DNA of 6,728 nt from Anaerolineae bacterium. GTDB taxonomy: Bacteria; Chloroflexota; Anaerolineae; Anaerolineales; Villigracilaceae. The stretch lies in NCBI GenBank assembly GCA_003158885.1, contig PMLN01000345.1, forward strand, positions 1 to 6,728. Reading direction: 5' to 3'. Each line of letters begins with the position of its first letter. Position 1 is the first letter of the stretch. Position numbers and translations under genes: made by a program. Positions 1 through 4,047 of the stretch are shown piece by piece. The notes beneath the pieces are model-generated. The model did no database searches, had not been told where the DNA came from, and saw only the letters and a program-made list of their open reading frames with translations.

Positions 1-71
1 TCTAAAGTCTTGGAATGTCAACCTGTTATTTGCCGCGGGTGTACTCAAAGGTTATAAACGATTTCAGAGAG

Positions 72-87
72 AACGACTGAAGTCGTT
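72..87. repeat. Short palindrome AACGACT-GA-AGTCGTT
   Basis: Arms AACGACT (72-78) and AGTCGTT (81-87) are perfect reverse complements. As RNA this gives a 6-bp stem with a TGAA loop. The motif followed by ACTAC resembles dispersed intergenic palindromes of environmental genomes, which is recollection and untested. A diverged relative, TGTAACT-C-AGTTACA, lies 24 bases further on at 110-124, and each is followed by ACAAGG, which suggests a decayed tandem of one repeat family. Confidence 0.5.
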
Positions 88-109
88 ACTACAAGGTGCA
101 CTCAAAAGC

Positions 110-124
110 TGTAACTCAGTTACA
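110..124. repeat. Palindrome TGTAACT-C-AGTTACA
   Basis: Two perfect 7-bp arms surround a single central C. It is followed by ACAAGG, as is the palindrome at 72-87. About 57 bp separates GTGTACTCAAA (from 39) and GTGCACTCAAA (from 96), another hint of a diverged tandem unit in this stretch. Confidence 0.4.
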
Positions 125-136
125 AGGTTTAAGAAA

Positions 137-160
137 TCCACACTTTGCCACAAATGTGGA
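137..160. repeat. Bulged hairpin TCCACA(c)TTTG-cca-CAAATGTGGA
   Basis: TCCACA plus TTTG (137-147, with C143 bulged) pairs with CAAA plus TGTGGA (151-160), giving a 10-bp stem with a 3-nt loop. There is no T-run after it, so it is not a classical terminator. It may be the end of a small repeat or of a vanished transcript. Confidence 0.4.
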
Positions 161-350
161 ACAGATTAGCAATTTAGCCGACAAAGTGCCGCATATGATG
201 GATAATTTCATTCTCTATAAAGAGAGAAAAACCGCAATTTGTGCCCGTGCTCAGTATATATTCAAACTGGCTGCCGCGTTGTTTTTCTCCGGCGTAGCGC
301 CATGTCTTTGCAAAGTCTTCTGATATCCAGAAGGTAATCAACCCTCGTTC

Positions 351-358
351 CACCAAGG
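351..358. repeat. Left target-site duplication CACCAAGG
   Basis: This is identical to 511-518 and lies directly outside the left terminal inverted repeat. On the - strand it encodes part of the Ala-Leu-Val of the transposase motif HALVERG, so the target was coding DNA. Confidence 0.8.
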
Positions 359-510
359 CAGCAATTCTCAATATGAGAAATTGTGAATGGATATTTCCCA
401 TTGGCGAAACAAAAACGCCCTGAAACTTGCTCATTTCTCCCACTCCGTTTGGATTTTTGCCCCTTCTGAGAAATATGACTCCACTGTCTTATTCATATTG
501 AGAATTGCTG
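359..510. mobile_element. 152-bp MITE-like element with perfect 18-bp terminal inverted repeats
   Basis: The left end CAGCAATTCTCAATATGA (359-376) is the exact reverse complement of the right end TCATATTGAGAATTGCTG (493-510). CACCAAGG flanks the element on both sides (351-358 and 511-518) and is best read as an 8-bp target duplication; a 9-bp reading is also possible because a C follows both copies. The interior has no coding potential of its own and carries a nested ATTTCTC/GAGAAAT repeat (433-439, 468-474). Excising the element and one flank copy rejoins the transposase frame without a stop, which independently supports both boundaries. The mobilising transposase family is not identifiable from these ends; an ISAs1-like or IS4-superfamily enzyme is only a guess from the CAG terminus and the duplication length. 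Confidence 0.85.
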
Positions 511-518
511 CACCAAGG
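511..518. repeat. Right target-site duplication CACCAAGG
   Basis: This is the second copy of the 8-bp duplication, directly outside the right terminal inverted repeat. A ninth matching base (C at 359 and 519) leaves a one-base ambiguity in duplication length, but the 8-bp reading gives perfectly symmetrical 18-bp ends. Confidence 0.8.
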
Positions 519-594
519 CGTGGTCATATTCCGACCAGTTCTTCACACGGTATAATGTCTGCGGGCGTGGCTGGGTGCGCTTTTGTTTAGGCAT

Positions 595-738
595 AAACCA
601 AACTTACTCGGTCACACCCTTTTTGTCAAACCTTTCATGCACCAATGCCAATTCAAGTTACAAAAATCAGTTTCCTATTCACGATTACCTATTCCCAATT
701 TCCCATCTTCCTCCTCACAAACCTGCAAGCCGGCTTAA
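595..738. other. Spacer: probable IS leader and ATC-rich tract
   Basis: No gene lies here. Bases 595-649 would be the untranslated leader of the broken transposase, including a weak bulged hairpin at 582-602 across its start codon. From about 670 to 716 the + strand is a pyrimidine-rich series of variants of CCTATTC and CCCAATT, a low-complexity tract of the slippage type. A similar CCCTATC tract occurs at 2440-2474. The boundary of the IS remnant is uncertain. Confidence 0.4.
727..736. promoter_or_regulatory. Perfect 10-bp palindrome just upstream of the -35 box
   Basis: AAGCCGGCTT is its own reverse complement and ends two bases before the TTGACG box. Its position fits a regulator-binding site for the promoter of the DUF4388 gene. 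No regulator is identified and a chance palindrome of this length is possible. Confidence 0.35.
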
Positions 739-767
739 TTGACGCATCCATTTCTTGCATGTATAAT
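739..767 (+). promoter_or_regulatory. Sigma-70-type promoter of the DUF4388 gene
   Basis: TTGACG (739-744) and TATAAT (762-767) are separated by exactly 17 bases. The -10 box is a perfect consensus match and the -35 box matches five of six positions. Transcription would begin near 774-776, leaving a leader of about 35 nt before the ATG at 810. It is the best promoter match in the window and sits directly before the first gene of the co-oriented series. Confidence 0.75.
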
Positions 768-775
768 CCCATGCA
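756..775. promoter_or_regulatory. Dyad TGCATG-N8-CATGCA around the -10 box
   Basis: TGCATG (756-761) and CATGCA (770-775) are perfect reverse complements flanking the -10 hexamer and reaching the predicted start site. A protein bound here would block RNA polymerase, so it is a candidate repressor operator. Chance similarity cannot be excluded for 6-bp arms. Confidence 0.4.
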
Positions 776-809
776 CTTGCTCCCCTGGCGGGGCTTCTTA
801 TGAGGCGAT

Positions 810-1622
810 ATGGCTTTACGCGGAAACCTTCGTGATTTTACAATTACCCAACTGCTCAACCTGATCAACCTGGCGCAGAAGACCGGTACGCTGGTCATTG
901 ACGGCCCAAGCGAACAGGCGCATGTTTCATTCCGGCAGGGGAAGCTGGCCTATGCCAAGGTCGGTTCCGAGGATAACAGCCTGGCGGCTGTCCTGCATAA
1001 GGCCAACAAGTTGAACGTCAACCAGTATCGCGCCATTGCGGAACGTTCCGGCCAGATGACCGATAAGGAACTCGGTCTGCTTTTGATCAATGCCGGTTAC
1101 GTCTCGCAGGAAGACATCCTGCTTAACCTGCAGGGCTATTTCACGGATGTGATCCGCCGCTTGTTTGCGTGGGTGGAGGGTTTCTTCCGTTTCGAGAACG
1201 AAATGCTGCCGCCCGACGACCGTATCAATGTGCGGCTCGATCTCGAAAACCTGATCATCGAAGGCTCGCGTCAACTGCGCGAATGGGAGGAACTGCAGGA
1301 TGAAATACCCAGCCTCGATATGGCGCTCAAATTCACCGACCGCCCAATGACAAACCTCAACCTCAGTATCGAGGAATGGCGTGTAGTCAAATATATTGAT
1401 CCTAAGAACACCATGAAGCAGATCGCGTCGGCGGCGAAGTTGACCGATATGGAAATCCGCCGCATTGTATATGGCTTGATCCAGGCCGGCCTGGTGGAAA
1501 TGGTACGTCCCTTAAGCCCACACGCTGCGCCGCAAATCAATCCCAGGATGTTCCCAACGCAGGATAGAGAAGAACAAAAGACGCTCATCAATAAACTGAT
1601 CGGGCGCATCCAGAAATTATGA
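810..1622 (+). CDS. DUF4388 (PATAN-like) domain protein
   Basis: This 270-residue protein opens with the DUF4388 signature: ALRGNLRDFTITQLLNLINL, then KTGTLVID and a strand-turn VSFRQGKLAYAKVGS (residues 2 to about 52). These are followed by a helical stretch and a closing AWVEGFFRFE strand typical of the same fold. Residues about 183-235 (IEEWRVVKYIDP to YGLIQAGLVEMV) look like a winged-helix-type module. DUF4388 is related to the N-terminal domain of PatA-type response regulators and often sits near small GTPases and two-component proteins, so a scaffold or partner role in signalling is inferred. There is no signal peptide or membrane segment. The start is supported by GAGG at 802-805 and by the promoter upstream. 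A GTPase gene follows after 142 bp. The biochemical function of DUF4388 is unknown to me. Confidence 0.88.
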   Translation: MALRGNLRDFTITQLLNLINLAQKTGTLVIDGPSEQAHVSFRQGKLAYAKVGSEDNSLAAVLHKANKLNVNQYRAIAERSGQMTDKELGLLLINAGYVSQEDILLNLQGYFTDVIRRLFAWVEGFFRFENEMLPPDDRINVRLDLENLIIEGSRQLREWEELQDEIPSLDMALKFTDRPMTNLNLSIEEWRVVKYIDPKNTMKQIASAAKLTDMEIRRIVYGLIQAGLVEMVRPLSPHAAPQINPRMFPTQDREEQKTLINKLIGRIQKL

Positions 1623-1646
1623 AACTTTTAAACGCAACCCTCAAAG

Positions 1647-1670
1647 TCCGAGGGCAAGCAGGCACTCGGA
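1647..1670 (+). repeat. Hairpin TCCGAG-N12-CTCGGA
   Basis: A perfect 6-bp stem starts 25 bases after the DUF4388 stop codon and lies directly upstream of a second, nested hairpin. It may stabilise the mRNA 3' end or be part of a dispersed intergenic repeat. Confidence 0.4.
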
Positions 1671-1671
1671 A

Positions 1672-1736
1672 CACGAAAGACACTCAGGAGAACCTCAAGG
1701 TGTTCTCGCTTTGTATCCTTCGTGACTGTTTTTTTT
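1672..1736 (+). terminator. Compound hairpin followed by T8, possible terminator
   Basis: Outer arms CACGAA (1672-1677) and TTCGTG (1719-1724) enclose a second stem GAGAAC (1688-1693) with GTTCTC (1702-1707). Four bases after the outer stem comes a run of eight Ts (1729-1736). This resembles a weak intrinsic terminator after the DUF4388 gene. The outer stem is short and interrupted, so partial read-through into the GTPase gene is likely. The phrase CTTTGTATCCTTCGTG also resembles common dispersed spacer repeats of environmental genomes (recollection). Confidence 0.45.
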
Positions 1737-1764
1737 CTAATTTGGTTTAGAAGGATACGGAATT

Positions 1765-2304
1765 ATGCAAACTGTCAAAATGGTGGTCACGGGACCTTTT
1801 AGCGCCGGGAAGACACAGTTCATCCAATCGGTGAGCGAGATTGATGTGGTCGCCACGGAGCGGAAAATATCCAGTTCGTCGGAGCGATCCGTCAAGGATG
1901 CAACCACGGTTGCCATGGATTTTGGCCGCATCACCGTGGATGAAGATTTGGTCTTGTATCTGTTCGGGACCCCCGGCCAGAAACGATTCGACTTCATGTG
2001 GGAAATCCTTTCGGAGGGCATGTTGGGTTTCATCGTCATGGTCGATTCCACCCGCCCTGAGACTTTCCGTGAAGCCCGTTCCATCCTCGAAACCTTCCGC
2101 GCCTATGCGCCCACACCCTTTGTCGTGGCCGCCAATAAACAGGATAAAAGCGATGCCTGGGAACTGGAAGATGTGCGTCATGCGCTTCGGCTGGATGCAA
2201 AAACCAAGCTCTTACCCTGCATCGCAACCAACAAAGCGCAGGTCAAGCAGGTGCTATTGGAACTGCTTTACAGCATTTTGGCAGAGATGGATTCGAGCCG
2301 CTAG
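1765..2304 (+). CDS. Ras-like small GTPase of the MglA/COG2229 type
   Basis: This 179-residue cytosolic GTP-binding protein would act as a switch in signalling or polarity control. The P-loop GPFSAGKT is at residues 10-17. Candidate switch-I threonines are T47 and T48. The switch-II element is GTPGQ (68-72), with Gln at the position of Ras Gln61, and the guanine-specificity motif NKQD is at 124-127. The canonical Asp of DxxG is replaced by Gly68. I know this from MglA-like bacterial GTPases (LFGTPGQ, TVPGQ), so the protein is probably an active member of that group and not a dead GTPase. Length is normal. The ATG at 1765 has AAGGA at 1751-1755. The DUF4388 gene upstream is the likely functional partner; no MglB/roadblock gene is visible in the window. 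Confidence 0.9.
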   Translation: MQTVKMVVTGPFSAGKTQFIQSVSEIDVVATERKISSSSERSVKDATTVAMDFGRITVDEDLVLYLFGTPGQKRFDFMWEILSEGMLGFIVMVDSTRPETFREARSILETFRAYAPTPFVVAANKQDKSDAWELEDVRHALRLDAKTKLLPCIATNKAQVKQVLLELLYSILAEMDSSR

Positions 2305-2328
2305 GAGTTCATCCTTTGGTGATGTTGT

Positions 2329-2406
2329 CAATCCCCCAATCCTTGTTCTTCTTTGCGATCACCTGCCCCGTTCCCTGCCCTTGTGTTCTTCAAGGGTTGG
2401 GGGTTG
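2329..2406 (+). repeat. Long imperfect hairpin after the GTPase gene with a competing inner hairpin
   Basis: The arm 2329-2345 pairs with 2391-2406 through 15 Watson-Crick pairs and one T-G pair, with a single bulged T at 2332; the loop is about 45 nt. Inside the loop, CCCTTG (2378-2383) can pair with CAAGGG (2391-2396), which is the same segment used by the long arm. The two folds are therefore mutually exclusive. No T-run follows. It lies 24 bases after the GTPase stop and could be an mRNA 3'-end structure or an attenuator-like switch; the latter is speculative. Confidence 0.55.
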
Positions 2407-2419
2407 CGCCTTTGCGTGA

Positions 2420-2443
2420 AGAGACGTTGCACACAACGTCTCT
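2420..2443. repeat. Perfect palindrome AGAGACGTTG-CACA-CAACGTCTCT
   Basis: Two perfect 10-bp arms enclose a CACA loop. The GAGACGTTGC...CAACGTCTC core resembles dispersed palindromes found in cyanobacterial and Chloroflexota spacers (recollection). It is not followed by a T-run, and the next bases run into a 7-bp tandem repeat. Confidence 0.65.
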
Positions 2444-2474
2444 ATCCTCTATCCTCTATCCCCTATCCCTAATG
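2440..2474. repeat. Tandem 7-bp repeat, CTCTATC units
   Basis: Units are CTCTATC at 2440-2446, 2447-2453 and 2454-2460, then CCCTATC at 2461-2467 and a decayed CCTAATG. This is a simple slippage tract overlapping the right arm of the preceding palindrome. Copy number may vary between strains. Confidence 0.7.
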
Positions 2475-2478
2475 CCCC

Positions 2479-2498
2479 CTTCGCCGTCCTCGGCGAAG
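2479..2498 (+). repeat. GC-rich perfect hairpin CTTCGCCG-TCCT-CGGCGAAG
   Basis: An 8-bp perfect stem with a 4-nt loop lies 56 bases before the hydrolase start codon. The bases after it (ATTGTTCGTCC) have no T-run, so it is at best a weak terminator for the GTPase transcript. It may instead lie in the leader of the hydrolase mRNA. Confidence 0.5.
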
Positions 2499-2554
2499 AT
2501 TGTTCGTCCATCGGGCACGAGCGTCCCTGCGCATCCCCGGAAAAGCGAAACATT

Positions 2555-3361
2555 GTGTCCTCGATAACGACTGATCAGGGAATCGTTCATTACGAAGTAT
2601 ACGGGAGGGGCAGGCCGGTCATTCTCCTGCACGGCTACCAGGGCTCATGGGGGTTGTGGCAGGAGACCATGGCTTATTTGGGCGCGTTCTATCGCACGTA
2701 TGCCCTGGATTTTTGGGGGTTCGGCGAATCGGGCACCAAGCGTGAAACCTATGCCGTGAATGATTTCGTCAGCCTGGTCAACCAATTCATGGATCAACTT
2801 GGGATTGCGCGTGCACCGTTGGTGGGACACAGCATGGGCGGAACCGTCAGCTTATCCGTATCCATTCAATATCCCGAACGGGTCAGCAAGGTGGTGATCA
2901 TCGGCTCTCCCATTGTCGGATCATCGCTGTTCTTTTTCCCAAAAGTCTTCGGCTATCGCCCGCTGGGATGGCTGACCTATCACAATATTTGGATCTATAA
3001 ATCCTTCTATCATTTGCTGGCCCCCGCTTATTCAAAGGATCGCAACTGGGCGAAGATGATGGATCGCGATGTCTCCCGCACCACCATGCAGGCCTTCTTT
3101 GCCAGCATCGGTTCATTGCGCAAGACGGATTTACGCTCCAGCCTGGGAAAGGTGCATGTGCCGGTGCTGGGCATGTTCGGTGATAAGGATATCGTGGTCA
3201 ATCCCAATCAGTGGAAGCCCCTGCAAGCCGGTGTGCCGCAGGCGCGTGTGGAGCGATTTGTCAACGCCGGTCATTTCATCATGCTGGACGAGCCGCTGGA
3301 ATTCAGCCAGAAGCTCAAGGCATTTCTGGATGAAACCGAACCCACCGGTTTAACCTTATGA
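2555..3361 (+). CDS. Alpha/beta-fold hydrolase, GTG start
   Basis: This 268-residue serine hydrolase has the oxyanion-loop motif LLHGYQGS (24-31), the strand DFWGFGES (52-59), the nucleophile elbow GHSMGG with Ser93 (91-96), the acid in GDKD (Asp212, possibly Asp210) and the catalytic His240 in NAGHF. The triad is complete and the length normal. Residues 119-165 form an aromatic-rich cap (FFFPKVF, NIWIYKSFYH), suggesting a bulky hydrophobic substrate. GTG at 2555 is used because the next in-frame ATG (Met39) would remove the oxyanion loop; the ribosome-binding site is weak (CCGGAAAAG at 2537-2545). The stop overlaps the start of the V4R gene, so the two are translated together. The substrate is unknown. 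An ester or acyl-thioester fits the acyl-ACP reductase downstream, while a BchO-like role is possible but less likely because no pigment genes are seen. Confidence 0.88.
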   Translation: MSSITTDQGIVHYEVYGRGRPVILLHGYQGSWGLWQETMAYLGAFYRTYALDFWGFGESGTKRETYAVNDFVSLVNQFMDQLGIARAPLVGHSMGGTVSLSVSIQYPERVSKVVIIGSPIVGSSLFFFPKVFGYRPLGWLTYHNIWIYKSFYHLLAPAYSKDRNWAKMMDRDVSRTTMQAFFASIGSLRKTDLRSSLGKVHVPVLGMFGDKDIVVNPNQWKPLQAGVPQARVERFVNAGHFIMLDEPLEFSQKLKAFLDETEPTGLTL

Positions 3362-3975
3362 CCGAATATTTTTATCCGGAGCGGATGGGGCGCATCATCC
3401 TGATGGCCATGGAGGAAGTGCTTGGCAGGGAGGGCGTCCGAACCATTGTCAATCTGGCTTCCCTGCCTCCGTACACGGAAGAATATCCAGCCGCAAGCTC
3501 TGAAAAAAATTTCCCATTCAAGACTGTAACACGGCTTCAAGAATCGCTGGAGCAGGTTTACGGTCCGCAGGGTGGACACGGAACGGCATTGCGGATCGGA
3601 CGCGCCTGCTTCCAATATGGCCTGCGCGAGTATGGCTCGCTGCTGGGCATCACCGGGACCGCGTTTCGCCTGCTTCCCCTTTCCACCAAAATCCATACAG
3701 GCGCAAGATCATTTGCCGAACTTTTCAATACACAGACCGACCAGCGCGTCCGGCTCGAGGAGAAGGATGGCAAGTTGTATTGGATCATCGAGCGCTGTCC
3801 GCTGTGCTGGGAAAGGCAGGCCGCCGATCCGGTCTGTCATTTGGCTGCCGGGCTTTTGCAGGAAGCGCTATATTGGCTGAGTGGTGGTAAGATATTCAAT
3901 GTCGAGGAGATTGCCTGCCTTGCGCGCGGTGACCCAGCCTGTACCATCCTCATTGACCAAACACCTCTTTCATAG
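3358..3975 (+). CDS. V4R-domain protein, likely zinc-binding small-ligand sensor
   Basis: This 205-residue protein has an N-terminal alpha/beta part (about 1-135) and a C-terminal V4R domain (about 140-200). The end of the domain shows C147-x2-C150, C160, then E184-x2-C187-x7-C195. The C160/E184/C187/C195 arrangement matches the zinc-site spacing I recall for the phenol sensor MopR of the XylR/DmpR group (Cys, then E-x2-C-x7-C). V4R is named after BchJ, once thought to be a vinyl reductase, but the domain is widespread as a ligand-binding module. There is no DNA-binding or ATPase domain, so it would bind a ligand and act through a partner. The start ATG overlaps the hydrolase stop (ATGA, 3358-3361), implying translational coupling and a shared task. 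The ligand is unknown; an aromatic or lipid-like compound is an inference. Confidence 0.8.
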   Translation: MTEYFYPERMGRIILMAMEEVLGREGVRTIVNLASLPPYTEEYPAASSEKNFPFKTVTRLQESLEQVYGPQGGHGTALRIGRACFQYGLREYGSLLGITGTAFRLLPLSTKIHTGARSFAELFNTQTDQRVRLEEKDGKLYWIIERCPLCWERQAADPVCHLAAGLLQEALYWLSGGKIFNVEEIACLARGDPACTILIDQTPLS

Positions 3976-3994
3976 AGACTGGATTCTTTAACAA

Positions 3995-4032
3995 AATTAT
4001 AGGGGCAGGCACCTCCCGCCCCTACTATAATT
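3995..4032 (+). repeat. Inverted repeat AATTATAGGGGC / GCCCCTACTATAATT
   Basis: The left arm 3995-4006 pairs with 4018-4032, with a TAC bulge (4023-4025) between the GGGGC and AATTATA halves; the loop is 11 nt. It fills the spacer between the V4R and beta-helix genes. It could slow or end transcription, although what follows is AATTAAAATTC and not a T-run. It also belongs in type with dispersed TAGGGGC...GCCCCTA spacer palindromes (recollection). TATAAT at 4026-4031 has no acceptable -35 box, so I do not call a promoter. Confidence 0.6.
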
Positions 4033-4047
4033 AAAATTCAAGGAACC

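Larger units (their letters stand above)
1..257. other. Left-end region without a recognisable gene, palindrome-rich
   Basis: No recognisable gene lies here. The + frame starting at base 2 is open for 55 codons up to a TAG at 167-169 and ends in a Cys-His-Lys-Cys sequence (STLCHKCGTD). This could be the tail of a gene beginning outside the window, but it matches no family I know and runs through two palindromes, so I do not call it. Visible structures are a dyad at 72-87, a dyad at 110-124, a bulged hairpin at 137-160 and a short hairpin at 211-228 (TCTCT/AGAGA). The stretch 170-257 shows nothing else; the similarity to a transposase seen to its right stops at about 258. Confidence 0.5.
258..594 (-). 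pseudogene. IS5-type transposase, N-terminal remnant split by a small insertion element
   Basis: On the - strand an ATG at 594-592 opens a frame starting MPKQKRTQ and running to base 511. After the insertion at 359-510 the same frame resumes at 350 and continues to about 258. The spliced product is about 59 residues and contains YRVKNWSEYDHALVERG followed by LITFWISEDFAKTW and GEKQRG. This N-x-x-x-Y-x-x-A-L-x-x-R-G-x-x-T-x-W start, followed by a K-R-G-like element, is what I know from the N-terminus of IS5-family DDE transposases. The expected following S-D-x-A-I segment is absent: the similarity stops at Y59. The catalytic DDE domain is missing, so the gene is dead. A possible IS end, GGCATTGG read on the - strand, lies at 642-649. 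The family assignment rests on memory of the motif, not on an alignment. Confidence 0.72.

Noticed and set aside
2..169. A 55-codon open + frame at the left edge ending in STLCHKCGTD
   Set aside because: It could be the tail of an upstream gene, but it matches no family I know and crosses two palindromes that look like spacer repeats. I describe it only within the left-end region.
174..443. An 89-codon - strand frame starting inside the MITE and running into the transposase remnant
   Set aside because: Its start lies in non-coding MITE sequence and the rest is transposase debris. It is a chance fusion created by the insertion and has no function I can support.
551..556. A TATAAT box at 551-556
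   Set aside because: The only candidate -35 box (TTCCGA at 529) is poor, and no + strand gene follows. The bases belong to the coding part of the broken transposase on the other strand.
1..800. CRISPR array, tRNA or rRNA in the gene-poor left part
   Set aside because: The repeats are few, unequal and irregularly spaced, and no cloverleaf or rRNA sequence is recognisable on either strand.
1841..2419. A 192-codon + frame overlapping the GTPase gene
   Set aside because: It is out of frame with the clear GTPase motifs and its Trp, Ser, Pro and Arg-rich composition is typical of an off-frame translation.
3358..3975. BchJ-type vinyl reductase of bacteriochlorophyll synthesis
   Set aside because: The V4R name derives from BchJ, but no pigment genes are in the window and the domain is widely used for ligand binding. 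A pigment role is not supported.
4026..4031. A TATAAT box before the beta-helix gene
   Set aside because: It is part of the inverted-repeat arm and has no -35 box at a usable distance.
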